A stretch of 64,000 nucleotides of DNA from Natrinema caseinilyticum. GTDB lineage: Archaea; Halobacteriota; Halobacteria; Halobacteriales; Natrialbaceae. The notes under the pieces were generated by a model that was not told the origin of the DNA, ran no database searches, and saw only the letters and a program-made list of their open reading frames with translations. Position numbers and translations under genes: made by a program. Location: positions 3,345,369 to 3,409,368 of the forward strand of contig NZ_CP100445.1 in NCBI RefSeq assembly GCF_024227435.1. Direction: 5' to 3'. This document shows positions 52,828-61,110 of this stretch, piece after piece (position 1 is the first letter of the stretch; every line of letters starts with the position of its first letter).

Positions 52828-52959
52828 ATGTTCCACTTGCTTCTACCGAGACATAAACGTCTCGCACGACGGAAGTATCGGTACACTCGACAGAAACGGT
52901 GCCGCGGCCGCCCGGTTCGGAGCCGCGACAGCCACAGCGACGCCGGAGGTCGGCCATGA
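52828..52959 (+). CDS. Possible 43-residue arginine-rich peptide
   Basis: ATG 52828 opens a frame to TGA 52957-52959. The product is strongly basic (RHKRLARRKYRYTRQKRCRG, then RPVRSRDS), and its stop overlaps the ATG of the next gene (52956, ATGA), the coupling seen in real operons. Overlapping frames compete (a 64-residue frame from 52769 is also open), so coding is uncertain. Confidence 0.35.
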   Translation: MFHLLLPRHKRLARRKYRYTRQKRCRGRPVRSRDSHSDAGGRP

Positions 52960-53198
52960 CTGACGACGAACTGATCGATGACGAATTGCCAGACGACCCC
53001 GACTCGAGCCGGAATCCGACCGAGTCCGAAATTCTGGATGGCATCCTCATAGACGTGGACCTCAACCCGCCACCGGAACTCTCCAGGTGTCCGAACTGCG
53101 GCGGGCCGGTCGCGTCGGTCACGTCTCGAGGACCGACGGATCACACCGCGGGACCGTATGGCTGCAGTCTCACGCCCGGGGAAGTCGAGCAGCTCTGA
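52956..53198 (+). CDS. Small acidic protein with one CxxC pair, unknown function
   Basis: An 80-residue protein starting at ATG 52956 behind GGAGG (52944-52948). It begins with a very acidic stretch (DDELIDDELPDDPD), then SEILDGILIDVDLNPPPEL, then RCPNCGGPVASVTSRG with a CxxC and a final Cys. It may bind zinc with an extra His/Cys (DHTAGPYGC). No known family. Confidence 0.6.
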   Translation: MTDDELIDDELPDDPDSSRNPTESEILDGILIDVDLNPPPELSRCPNCGGPVASVTSRGPTDHTAGPYGCSLTPGEVEQL

Positions 53199-53289
53199 CT
53201 CCACCCGGGGTCCATCCACATCGCCGCTGACGCAGCCACCAGCAACCTCGGTCTCGCGGGTGTAATTCTTGCTCTCGTCCCACAGTCGT

Positions 53290-53529
53290 CTAGCGTTTCA
53301 GTACCTCACGAACACGTCCGTGATCCGATCGTATCTGGCCGCCGGGTCCGCCAGTTCCGTGAATCGGGCAGCGGTTCAGGTTGCCACCGGCGACGTCGAG
53401 ATCGAGTTCGGATACGTTCCGTGCGACGATCCCCGCCTCGATCACCGTCTCACGGTGGGTTTGATCGCTGCCCGACCCGTTCCAGTCGTCGACTCGAGTT
53501 CCGCGAGCGGCCCCGAATCGGGTGTTCAA
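53290..53529 (-). CDS. Possible small protein, unknown function
   Basis: A 79-residue frame with mixed character: ETVIEAGIVARNVSELDLDV and HGTGGPGGQIRSDHGRVREV. Third-position GC is moderate, and an opposite-strand frame is also open, so it may not be real. It lies downstream of the PIN gene. Reported with low confidence because nothing else fills 53199-53562. Confidence 0.25.
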   Translation of the reverse strand: MNTRFGAARGTRVDDWNGSGSDQTHRETVIEAGIVARNVSELDLDVAGGNLNRCPIHGTGGPGGQIRSDHGRVREVLKR

Positions 53530-53562
53530 CTGGGACTCTCGCTCACGTGTGTTCGTCCTCGA

Positions 53563-54060
53563 TCAGCCCAGATCGATGTGCGGAATCGTCACGACATCGA
53601 AAAGCTGGTAGTGACTGTCGTACGTTGCGATGTGATCGACGCCCAGGTCGTTCATGTGACACGCGATGACGAAGTCCGTAAACGAGGCATCGTTGGTGTC
53701 CCACTCGATGAACCTCTCGCGTGCCTGCTCGAACGCGCCCTCAGAAACGCGCTCGAAGCGAACCAGTCCACTTTCATCGACGGCTCTGAACAACAGCTCA
53801 GCATATCGAAGCGACGCACGTTTCTTCAGCCGAGTTGCCGCTTCGTCGAGGGCATGCTCGTTGACGATGAACTGCCGATAGGGGAGCTCACCCTCACCTG
53901 CAAACTCGGCGATCGCTCGCGATGCGTCGTGGAGTTCATCGTTCGGGTTGAAAAACGCGAACAGGAACTTGGGTCCGAGGAACACCCGGTGTGTGAGTCG
54001 TGCCGGTTCGAAGTGGTCGACGGAAACTGGTCCAACGGGGGTATCGATCGACCGTCCCAT
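53563..54060 (-). CDS. PIN-domain protein, predicted toxin
   Basis: A 165-residue PIN-like protein. Acidic residues expected for metal binding are visible in NPNDELHDASRAIAEFAG, FIVNEHALDEAATRL and TNDASFTDFVIACHMND, followed by DHIATYDSHYQLFD near the end. The first Asp is partly atypical (PKFLFAFFNPNDE). The gene starts directly after the antitoxin stop (no gap). Confidence 0.75.
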   Translation of the reverse strand: MGRSIDTPVGPVSVDHFEPARLTHRVFLGPKFLFAFFNPNDELHDASRAIAEFAGEGELPYRQFIVNEHALDEAATRLKKRASLRYAELLFRAVDESGLVRFERVSEGAFEQARERFIEWDTNDASFTDFVIACHMNDLGVDHIATYDSHYQLFDVVTIPHIDLG

Positions 54061-54366
54061 TCATTCCTCGCTGCTGGATGTATCCGAGAACTGGATATCG
54101 ACAGTATTCCCACTCCACTCTTCGACCAGATCATCTTCTGTCGCGGCATTCGTGTATGGGGTGTCAGGCTCTGGTTCTCGATCGAGTTCCTCGAGAATCT
54201 CGAACAGGGGGTCATCTGGATCGACCTGTTTTTGCTTCTCCATCCAGACTTCGGTCGCTTCACGCAATGCCGCGGTCAGTGAGAGCCCCTTCTCTTGGGC
54301 AAGCGATTTGAAGTGTCGGTACTCTTCCTCCGACAATTCGGTCTGGACGTGCGTCGACTTACCCAT
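54061..54366 (-). CDS. Predicted antitoxin of the PIN-domain gene (RHH-like)
   Basis: A 101-residue acidic protein. The N-terminal STHVQTELSEEEYRHFKSLA and GLSLTAALREATEVWMEKQK resemble a ribbon-helix-helix domain with its helix pair, followed by an acidic tail that would bind the toxin. It is the first gene of the pair. Confidence 0.75.
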   Translation of the reverse strand: MGKSTHVQTELSEEEYRHFKSLAQEKGLSLTAALREATEVWMEKQKQVDPDDPLFEILEELDREPEPDTPYTNAATEDDLVEEWSGNTVDIQFSDTSSSEE

Positions 54367-54460
54367 TGAACATCACCCTTTCATGAATGGATTCGCGTCC
54401 ATGATCCATAAACCTATTCATGGCATCTTTGGGACATCGCCAGGCTGAACGGCTCAACCC

Positions 54461-54478
54461 CTACAAAGGGGTTTTGTG
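54461..54478 (+). terminator. Hairpin with T-run (possible terminator)
   Basis: ACCCCTACAAAGGGGTTTT has four-base arms CCCC and GGGG around TACAAA and a T4 run. It lies upstream of the antitoxin gene on its other strand; there is no obvious gene ending here on the plus strand, so its target is unclear. Confidence 0.35.
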
Positions 54479-54481
54479 CTA

Positions 54482-54660
54482 CTACAGGGGAACGTCACGA
54501 TAACTCGATTGCTCGACACCAGATTGGGAAACGAGAACACGAACGTCTCGAATCGAGAACCGCACCTCGAGATCACCGGTTGCTGAATCCACGAGAAGCT
54601 CGAGCGCCTCGACACCGATCACTCGCTGCAGTTGGTACTCGTCAGCTGCTACGCTTGCAG
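54482..54660 (-). pseudogene. C-terminal remnant of an unrecognised gene
   Basis: On the minus strand an open frame without a start reads AADEYQLQRVIGVEALELLV, then DLEVRFSIRDVRVLVSQSG and stops at TAG 54482. Codon use looks genuine. Its upstream end meets the ACR3-like fragment near 54650, so the gene has lost its 5' part. Confidence 0.4.
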
Positions 54661-54900
54661 GACTCGATCGGACAGATCGCGGTGGTCGCTCCCACGTACA
54701 TTGCGTTCTTCGTTAGTGTACCGTCGTTCGGACGACTGGTGGCCGGACTCTTGGGAATGGATGCCGGCGAAAACCGGGCGCTCGTGTTCACGTCGGGCGA
54801 TGCGGTTGCATCCGCGGTCGTCGTCACCCAGACACTCGTCGAACTGACGGGCATGGTCCTTCTCACACGAGTTGCCCCTGTTGCCGCTCGAGGAACTCGA
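54640..54900 (+). pseudogene. Remnant of an ACR3/bile-acid-symporter-like arsenite transporter
   Basis: The plus-strand frame reads VVAPTYIAFFVSVPSFGRLV, then ALVFTSGDAVASAVVVTQTL, VELTGMVLLTRVAP, which resembles the last membrane helices of ACR3-type permeases. The usual segment between the FTSG motif and VVVTQTLVEL seems deleted by about 15-20 residues, and there is no start or N-terminus. The end overlaps the 3' end of the nucleotidyltransferase gene on the other strand. Confidence 0.55.
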
Positions 54901-55567
54901 GGAGTGTCTCGATATCCTCGGCCGAGGCCGCTGATTGGCCAAACATACTCTTGAAACGATGATCGAGCCCACCCTCTTCGATGAACGCTTGTGCGTCACT
55001 GAGCTGTTCCCGAAGGGCAGTCGCATCTCCGCGATGCAGATGTGTCTCGACCATGTCTACATCGACCGAGGGAATTGTCGCAAGAATATCGGCGAGATCG
55101 GCTTTCCGGCCACTATGGAGTTTGGCGGCAACGAGTACCTCCCCGTCAGCTGCTCGTGCCGTCGTCGATCGAGTCCCCCCCGAAATCGTCGTCGGGGAAC
55201 TGTGTGTGCGCAGATAGTCGAACGACCACTCTGCTTCGGTCTGCCGGCAGCCGAGGCCGTTAACGAGGATGTCTACGCCGACCGGATGGGGCAGCCCTTT
55301 GGTGCGCTCGAAGAGTTCGATTTCGCGATTATAGATGGTCTCTTCTGGGGGCACTTCGAGGTCGGCCTGTCGTTCGAAGCGACGTGCTTCGAGAAAGGCA
55401 ACGACTTCGTCGTAGTCGTCTGGGGCGATGACGAGGTCGAGGTCGGTCGAAAACCGCGTCTCGAATTGACTGATCGCATAGCCTCCAACGAGGACGAACC
55501 CAATATCTGACTGTTCCAGTTCTTCGAGCACTTCGATGAGTGCCTCGCTTCGGTCTTCTTGACTCAT
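54863..55567 (-). CDS. Nucleotidyltransferase-like protein, AbiEii/MenT-like toxin candidate
   Basis: A 234-residue protein with an NTase fold: GFVLVGGYAISQFETRFSTD continuing LDLVIAP, giving the G-G-Y...S-x-D-L-D pattern of AbiEii, MNT and MenT nucleotidyltransferases. The central part (VEVGVDILVNG-like and AKLHSGRKADLADILAT) resembles the AbiEii helical region. MenT/AbiEii toxins add nucleotides to tRNA or another target. The C-terminus (LLEFLERQQGQLV) runs into the ACR3 remnant. The upstream partner gene ends two bases before its start. Confidence 0.72.
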   Translation of the reverse strand: MSQEDRSEALIEVLEELEQSDIGFVLVGGYAISQFETRFSTDLDLVIAPDDYDEVVAFLEARRFERQADLEVPPEETIYNREIELFERTKGLPHPVGVDILVNGLGCRQTEAEWSFDYLRTHSSPTTISGGTRSTTARAADGEVLVAAKLHSGRKADLADILATIPSVDVDMVETHLHRGDATALREQLSDAQAFIEEGGLDHRFKSMFGQSAASAEDIETLLEFLERQQGQLV

Positions 55568-55569
55568 GT

Positions 55570-56250
55570 TCAGGCTGGCTCCATGCGGTAGCTCGCGTCA
55601 GTGTCGACGTCGTCGTACATCCGTCCGAGCATGTCGAGTGCCGACTCGAAGGTTGCGTAGTACTCGTTTGCGAACGCCACGGTTTCCTGGAGTGGGATGA
55701 CGGACCGTCCGTCGACCATCTCGGCATCGATTTGTGACCGTGGCTCCAGAACGATCTGGATGGTGCCGTCGAGATCTTCTGTGGGCTGGCGCTCTTCCGA
55801 AGTCGGGATTCCGAACCGATCGAAGAACGCCGTCCAGGCGTCGAGGTCGGATTCGTGGACGGCGATGAATAGCGGATAGTCCTCTGGGTCGCGAGCAACC
55901 TGGTAGCCACCGCGGGTCCAGACGTAGACCGCATCGATGGCAGTGAATGCATACTCCATACCCGCAAACTGCGGGAGGACGTACGCTTCCGAGATCGACG
56001 GTGGCGAGATGTCTGCTGACGCCGTCAGGAACTCGAGACCGACGTCTCGGATTGCCTGATCGACGAGCTGGAGGCCGTCATCGTACGCGACGTATCCCGC
56101 TTCCTCGATACGGTTCACGACGCGCCGAATCGTCTCCCGGTTCTCGTCGATTTTCCGCGCGACGCCCGCGATGGAATCACCCGGGTCGAGCGCGAGGATG
56201 ACCTTGAGTTCCTTCTCACCACACACTTCGTACATCCTATGATTGCACAA
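55570..56250 (-). CDS. Winged-helix protein, putative antitoxin/regulator of the NTase gene
   Basis: A 226-residue protein with an N-terminal winged helix (KELKVILALDPGDSIAGVAR, then RETIRRVVNRIEEAGYVAYD) and a C-terminal alpha/beta region, which matches the AbiEi-like antitoxin design: DNA-binding head and toxin-binding tail. It lies two bases upstream of the NTase gene. The pair is therefore a probable type IV-like TA or abortive-infection module; direct evidence is lacking. Confidence 0.7.
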   Translation of the reverse strand: MCNHRMYEVCGEKELKVILALDPGDSIAGVARKIDENRETIRRVVNRIEEAGYVAYDDGLQLVDQAIRDVGLEFLTASADISPPSISEAYVLPQFAGMEYAFTAIDAVYVWTRGGYQVARDPEDYPLFIAVHESDLDAWTAFFDRFGIPTSEERQPTEDLDGTIQIVLEPRSQIDAEMVDGRSVIPLQETVAFANEYYATFESALDMLGRMYDDVDTDASYRMEPA

Positions 56251-56595
56251 TTCTGTGCAACACTAAAAAGGATTACCCTTCTTGTGGGTCTACTGGCTGG
56301 ATTTGGCGAGCCCCCTCAGTGACTTCCTCGAGACCCCGACCGGCACCCCAGCCGACCTGAGTAAAGCAGCTCTGAGCCGCCTCGCGGTCCGACCACTTCG
56401 CCGCCGACACTGGCCCCGCGACGTGGGTTCCGCGGGGGCGACTCCGTTTCCGCAGGGGTGGCGAATTCTTTTTGCGCGTTCCCCGAGGAAATCCGGCAAT
56501 GGCCGAGAAACGAGATCCCGAACGGGATCGAGACCGAACGCGGACTCGCGATTTCGAGCGGCATCGAACGCGAGCGTCGGATCCGGGGCTCGAGC
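56251..56595. other. Intergenic boundary of the accessory island
   Basis: About 345 bases between the divergent wHTH and glycerate kinase genes. A minus-strand frame (SDREAAQSCFTQVGWGAGRG near 56310-56400) has protein-like sequence but no start or family. An AT-rich tract before 56280 may hold the wHTH promoter. Confidence 0.45.
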
Positions 56596-57951
56596 ATGAT
56601 CGAGAACCGTGACCGCCTCGCCTCGAGTGCGGCCCGCGACGTGGCACTCGAGTGCATCGAAGCCGGAATCGAGGCGGGGCATCCCGAGAGCGTCGTCCGG
56701 GAGGCCGTGGCGCTCGAGGGCGAGGTTCTCCGCGTCGCCGGCGAGTCGTACGACCTCGGCGACTACGACGAGGTGGTGGTCCTCGGTGGCGGCAACGCGG
56801 CGGCTCACGTCGCGGCGGCGCTCGAGGACCTGCTGGGCGATCGGATCGACGGCGGCGTGATCGTCACGGACGACCCCGCGGAAACCGAGCGCGTGAGCGT
56901 CCGCGAGGGTGACCACCCCGTCCCCAGCGAGCGCGGCGTCGCGGGGACCCGGGACCTCCTCGAGCGAGCGGGCGCGGTGTCCGACAATGCGCTCGTGCTG
57001 GCGGCGATCACGGGTGGCGGAAGCGCGCTCATGCCCGCACCCGCTGGAGACCTCTCGCTGGCCGATCTGCAAGCGACCACCGACGCGTTGCTCGCGAGCG
57101 GGGCCGACATCCACGAGATCAACGCGGTCCGCAAGCACCTCTCGGCGTTGAAGGGCGGTCGGCTGGCGCGGCGAACCGCGCCCGCGACGGTCGTCTCGCT
57201 GATTCTCAGCGACGTCGTCGGAAACGACCTGAGCGTCGTCGCCAGCGGCCCGGTCGCCCCCGACGAGTCGACGTACGAGGACGCGCTCTCGGTCCTCGAG
57301 CGCTACGGGATCGACGCGCCCGACGGAGCCGCGGCCCGCCTCGAGCGCGGCGCGGCCGGCGATATTCCGGAGACACCGGGAACCGACGATCCCGCCTTCG
57401 ATCGCGTCACGAACCACGTCGTCGCAGACGGGATGACCGCGCTCCGGGCTGCCAGCGACGCGGCGGCCGACCGCGGGTACGACCCCCTGATTCTCTCCTC
57501 GCGCGTTCGCGGCGAGGCTCGCGACGCGGCCACGACTCACGTCGCGATCGCGGAAGAGGGACGGGCGACGGAGACGCCGGTCTCGCCGCCGGCCGTGCTC
57601 CTCTCCGGCGGCGAGACGACGGTGACGGTTCGCGGTGACGGCGACGGCGGGCCGAATCAGGAGTTCGCGACGAGTGCGGCCCTCGCACTCGGTGGCGACG
57701 GCCGGGACGGGACGGGCGGCGAAAACGATCGCGAAATTACGGTCGCAGCGGTCGACACGGACGGCATCGACGGTGCGACGGACGCGGCCGGCGCGCTCGT
57801 CGACGGAACGACCGTCGCGGATCCCGACGCGGCGCGGACGGCCCTCGCCGAGAACGACGTGTATCCGTATCTCGAGGCGCGAAACGCGCTGATTCGCACC
57901 GGACCGACCGGAACCAATCTGAACGACCTGCGGGTGCTGGTCGTCGAGTAG
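56596..57951 (+). CDS. gckA: Glycerate 2-kinase, MOFRL/GckA type
   Basis: A 451-residue kinase of the DUF4147/MOFRL family, which phosphorylates D-glycerate, linking it to glycolysis or serine metabolism. The glycine-rich region VVVLGGGNAAAHVAAALED and AITGGGSALMPAPAGD mark the N-terminal domain; NEFATSAALAL-like (GGPNQEFATSAALALG) and TDGIDGATDAAGALVDG mark the MOFRL C-terminal domain. I start at ATG 56596, since the frame upstream to 56458 has atypical sequence. Confidence 0.9.
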   Translation: MIENRDRLASSAARDVALECIEAGIEAGHPESVVREAVALEGEVLRVAGESYDLGDYDEVVVLGGGNAAAHVAAALEDLLGDRIDGGVIVTDDPAETERVSVREGDHPVPSERGVAGTRDLLERAGAVSDNALVLAAITGGGSALMPAPAGDLSLADLQATTDALLASGADIHEINAVRKHLSALKGGRLARRTAPATVVSLILSDVVGNDLSVVASGPVAPDESTYEDALSVLERYGIDAPDGAAARLERGAAGDIPETPGTDDPAFDRVTNHVVADGMTALRAASDAAADRGYDPLILSSRVRGEARDAATTHVAIAEEGRATETPVSPPAVLLSGGETTVTVRGDGDGGPNQEFATSAALALGGDGRDGTGGENDREITVAAVDTDGIDGATDAAGALVDGTTVADPDAARTALAENDVYPYLEARNALIRTGPTGTNLNDLRVLVVE

Positions 57952-58002
57952 GCAGCGAGCGCGGCCCCGAATCACTCGGGTCGCGGAACCTCGGTCTGAA
58001 AC

Positions 58003-58830
58003 TCAGGGCTCGCCGGTTCGCGTAAGCGGGTCGATCACGCGACAGGCGTTCTTCGAAAACGCGCGTCGGAGGAGGTCCTCCGAGACGTCGAGGGTGAGTA
58101 TCTCCATGACCGCGACGTTCGGGTGACAGGCCGGCGCGCCGCTTCCGAAGAAGACGCGGTCGGGGTGTTCGAGCAGCGCCCGCTCGAGTTGCTCGCGGTA
58201 GCGGACGAAACTCGTCTCGAGGTAGCAGTCGTCGTACGTTTCGAGGAGATCGATCATGTCGTCCATCATCGATCGGTTCAGTGGATGCCCGCCGAATCTG
58301 CCGACGACGACGGGGAAGGACCGCTCGAGCAGGGTTTCGGCGAGCGTCTCGGGCGGGGCGTCGACGCCGCCGCGAACGATCACGGGCAGGTCGACGTCCT
58401 CTAGGGCCGCGAGGACGTCGTCGGCGGGATACTCGTCGACGCCGGGATCGATCACGAACCCGTGAAAGCGGTCGTCGTACGCGTACTTCTCGACGTCGCC
58501 GGGGGTGGTGTGGTGGTCCGTGCGCTGACGGACCGCGTTGCGGAGCCGTCCCGCTGCGTTTCGACCCGGCGTTTCCGTTCCGTTGATCCGGGCGAACGCG
58601 ACGAACGGGCGGTCGACGCTGCGCCTCGCGACGCCGTTGTTCGGCGCGAGATAGCTCGTCTCGGGCCGAGACGGCGGGAACACGATCGACCTGGTGATTC
58701 CCGCCTGGTGCATCTCCCGCTCGAGCCGATCCGCCGTGATCGTTCGTCTCTGGGGATCCTCACTGCCGTCGGCCGGCGGCAGTCGCGTCGCGACGTCGAC
58801 GACGCGAAATCCGTGTTCCTGCTCCAGCAT
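58003..58830 (-). CDS. Amidohydrolase-family protein (amidohydrolase 2-like)
   Basis: A 275-residue TIM-barrel-like hydrolase. Typical features are the N-terminal VVDVATRLPPADG region (HxH position replaced by atypical residues), PVVVGRFGGHPLN (barrel strand 5 with a His), ETSFVRYREQ, and the end VFFGSGAPACHPN with Asp/Ser. The canonical N-terminal HxH metal motif is not obvious, so it may use fewer metals or be inactive. Start ATG 58830. Confidence 0.7.
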   Translation of the reverse strand: MLEQEHGFRVVDVATRLPPADGSEDPQRRTITADRLEREMHQAGITRSIVFPPSRPETSYLAPNNGVARRSVDRPFVAFARINGTETPGRNAAGRLRNAVRQRTDHHTTPGDVEKYAYDDRFHGFVIDPGVDEYPADDVLAALEDVDLPVIVRGGVDAPPETLAETLLERSFPVVVGRFGGHPLNRSMMDDMIDLLETYDDCYLETSFVRYREQLERALLEHPDRVFFGSGAPACHPNVAVMEILTLDVSEDLLRRAFSKNACRVIDPLTRTGEP

Positions 58831-58944
58831 CTATCGGGAGTGTTCCGAGTCGAGCCATATTTCCCTACCGGCTCCGTCGTCGACGGGTCTGTTTCTCGTT
58901 CGCACGGGCAATCGCAAGACGGAGCGGTGGTTGTAGGGAAAGAA

Positions 58945-58951
58945 TTATATA
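58945..58951 (+). promoter_or_regulatory. TATA box of the thermosome gene
   Basis: GAATTATATAG around 58943-58952 has a TTATATA core, 25-27 bases before about 58974. The leader is about 12 bases and includes GAGGAT (58975-58980) before ATG 58986. Confidence 0.7.
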
Positions 58952-58985
58952 GAAGTGCTGACGACATGGTTAGTGAGGATCAACG

Positions 58986-60563
58986 ATGGCACAACAGCGA
59001 CGCATGGGCGGACAGCCTATGTTCATCTTGAGCGAGGACAGTCAGCGAACCCAGGGACGCGACGCCCAATCGTCGAACATCATGGCCGGCAAGGCCGTGG
59101 CCGAGTCGGTACGCACGACGCTCGGCCCCCGCGGAATGGACAAGATGCTCGTCGACTCCGGCGGGGACGTCGTCATCACGAACGACGGCGCGACCATCCT
59201 CAACAAGATGGACATCGAGCACCCCGCGGCCCAGATGATCGTCGAGGTCGCCGACTCGCAGGAAGAGGAAGTCGGAGACGGAACGACGACGGCCGCCGTC
59301 GTCGCGGGCAACCTGCTCGGCGAGGCCGAAGACCTCATCGAACAGGAGGTCCACGCGACGACGATCGTCGAGGGCTACCACGAGGCCGCCGAGATCGCGC
59401 TTGACGCGATCGCCGACGTGGTCAACGAAGCCGACGTCGACGACGAGATTCTCACGCAGGTCGCCGAGTCGAGCATGACCGGCAAGGGAACCGGCGGCCT
59501 CACGGCCGAATCGCTGGCCGAAACCGTCGTCGAAGCGATCCGTCACGTCGAAACCGACGACACAGTCGCACGCGACAACGTCACCGTCCACACCCAGATC
59601 GGTGCCTCGTCGAACGCGACCGAACTCGTCCCCGGTATCGTCGTCGACGAGGAACCCGCCCACGAAGCGATGCCCGCCGAGGTCGAGGACGCGTCGCTCG
59701 CGATTCTGGACGTCGAACTCGGCGTTCGCACGGGCGACGTCGACGCGGAGTACGCCATCGATTCGATCGACCAGCTCAACGCCGCTATCGACGCCGAGGA
59801 AGGCGAGCTCCAGGGCTACGCCGAGACCATCGTCGACAGCGGGGCTGACGTCATCTTCACGACCGACGACGTCGACGACCGCGTCGCGACCGCGCTCGCC
59901 AACGAGGGCGTCCTCGTCTTCGAAAACCTCGGCGACAGCGACGCCCGCAAGGTCGCGTCCGCGACCGGTGCCCGCCGCGTCGGCGCACTCGAGGACTTAG
60001 AAGACGAAGACTTCGGCTCGGCGGACCGGATCCACACCGAGACGTACGGTGACGACGACCTCGCGTTCGTCGAGGGCGGCGCTGCCGCGGAGACGGTTAC
60101 CGTCTTCGTTCGCGGTGGCACCGAACACGTCGTCGACGAACTCGAGCGCGCCATCGAGGACGCACTGGACGTCGTCGCGACGGCGCTCGTGTCGGGCGAG
60201 GTCGTTCCCGGTGCCGGCGCGACGGAAATCGCGATCGCCGACAAGATCCGACAGGAAGCCGCCGGTATCGAGGGGCGCAAGCAACTCGCCGTGACCTCGT
60301 TCGCCGACGCGATCGACGTGGTTCCCCGCACGCTCGCAGCCAACACGGGCCAGGACCCGATCGACGCGCTCGTCGATCTCCGCGCCGCCAACGAGTCCGA
60401 GGGTTGTGCCGGCCTCATCACCAGCGGTGACGAAGTCACCATCGACGATCCGTTCGAGCACGGCGTCGTCGATCCCGCCGACGTCAAGCGCGAAGCCATC
60501 GAAAGCGCGACCGAGGCCGCGACGATGATCGTCCGCATCGACGACGTCATCGCCGCCGAGTAA
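58986..60563 (+). CDS. Thermosome subunit (group II chaperonin), no GGM tail
   Basis: A 525-residue ATP-dependent folding chaperone subunit. Equatorial ATP motifs: [20 protein letters not shown] and [14 protein letters not shown]; the catalytic Asp in the apical-side [15 protein letters not shown] region is typical. The chain ends RIDDVIAAE, without the Gly-Met repeats that close many haloarchaeal subunits, so it resembles the CCT3-type. It is a single gene with a strong promoter. Confidence 0.95.
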   Translation: MAQQRRMGGQPMFILSEDSQRTQGRDAQSSNIMAGKAVAESVRTTLGPRGMDKMLVDSGGDVVITNDGATILNKMDIEHPAAQMIVEVADSQEEEVGDGTTTAAVVAGNLLGEAEDLIEQEVHATTIVEGYHEAAEIALDAIADVVNEADVDDEILTQVAESSMTGKGTGGLTAESLAETVVEAIRHVETDDTVARDNVTVHTQIGASSNATELVPGIVVDEEPAHEAMPAEVEDASLAILDVELGVRTGDVDAEYAIDSIDQLNAAIDAEEGELQGYAETIVDSGADVIFTTDDVDDRVATALANEGVLVFENLGDSDARKVASATGARRVGALEDLEDEDFGSADRIHTETYGDDDLAFVEGGAAAETVTVFVRGGTEHVVDELERAIEDALDVVATALVSGEVVPGAGATEIAIADKIRQEAAGIEGRKQLAVTSFADAIDVVPRTLAANTGQDPIDALVDLRAANESEGCAGLITSGDEVTIDDPFEHGVVDPADVKREAIESATEAATMIVRIDDVIAAE

Positions 60564-60602
60564 CGTCGTTCGACGACGGCAATTCGACGCAGCAGTTTTT
60601 TT
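60564..60602 (+). terminator. Hairpin and T-run after the thermosome gene
   Basis: GTCGT (60565-60569) and ACGAC (60573-60577) can pair right after the stop codon, and a T-run of seven (60596-60602) follows, the classical archaeal terminator signal. Confidence 0.55.
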
Positions 60603-60682
60603 CGCATCGTCACCCTCGATCGAGTCGCCCGTGTCTTCGCGGCCGACAATGTTATATGCTAACGTGTCGGATCTGGTGTATC

Positions 60683-61060
60683 ATGCCCGGAACCACTCCG
60701 CGAGATAACCTGACGCCGATCGGTTCCACGGCCGATCGAACGGTCTACTACGACGGGGATCGGGGGACCTATCACGCGTGGTGCGACGACGACGCGTACG
60801 AGCCGGTGAGTATGGCCCTGGTCACGACCGTCTCGTCAGTTCTCGGGGTCGAACCCGAGGATCTCGAGGCGCTGTGGGAGTGCGTCGACCCGGACGCGTT
60901 GAACGCGCTCTTTATTCACTGGCGAGGCGACGAGTCGCGCGTCGGCGACGGTTCGATTTCGTTTCCGTTCTCCCAGTGTGCGGTGACCGTCCGCTCGAGC
61001 GGCGAACTCGTGATCGATCCGTCGCCTCGATCCACACGACGGGACGGGGACGGGGACTGA
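60683..61060 (+). CDS. HalOD1 output-domain protein, second copy
   Basis: A 125-residue protein with the HalOD1 pattern: VSMALVTTVSSVLGVEPEDL, then LWECVDPDALNALF, and strands with CAVTVRSSGELVI. A GTTATAT element (60651-60657) lies about 26 bases before ATG 60683, so the mRNA is probably leaderless. The earlier Met at 60656 is less likely. Role in signalling is inferred. Confidence 0.82.
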   Translation: MPGTTPRDNLTPIGSTADRTVYYDGDRGTYHAWCDDDAYEPVSMALVTTVSSVLGVEPEDLEALWECVDPDALNALFIHWRGDESRVGDGSISFPFSQCAVTVRSSGELVIDPSPRSTRRDGDGD

Positions 61061-61110
61061 GAACCGAATTCGTCCGCGTCGTCGCGAGCCGTCTTTCTGC
61101 CACGGGTTCG

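Noticed and set aside
53269-54282. Plus-strand frame of 337 codons opposite the PIN toxin and antitoxin
   Set aside because: Composition is like an antisense shadow, with no membrane or domain pattern; the minus-strand pair has start/stop adjacency and family features.
56273-56647. Minus-strand ORF of 124 codons between the wHTH and glycerate kinase genes
   Set aside because: Most is low-complexity Arg/Ser; only the last 40 residues look protein-like and no start or family supports it.
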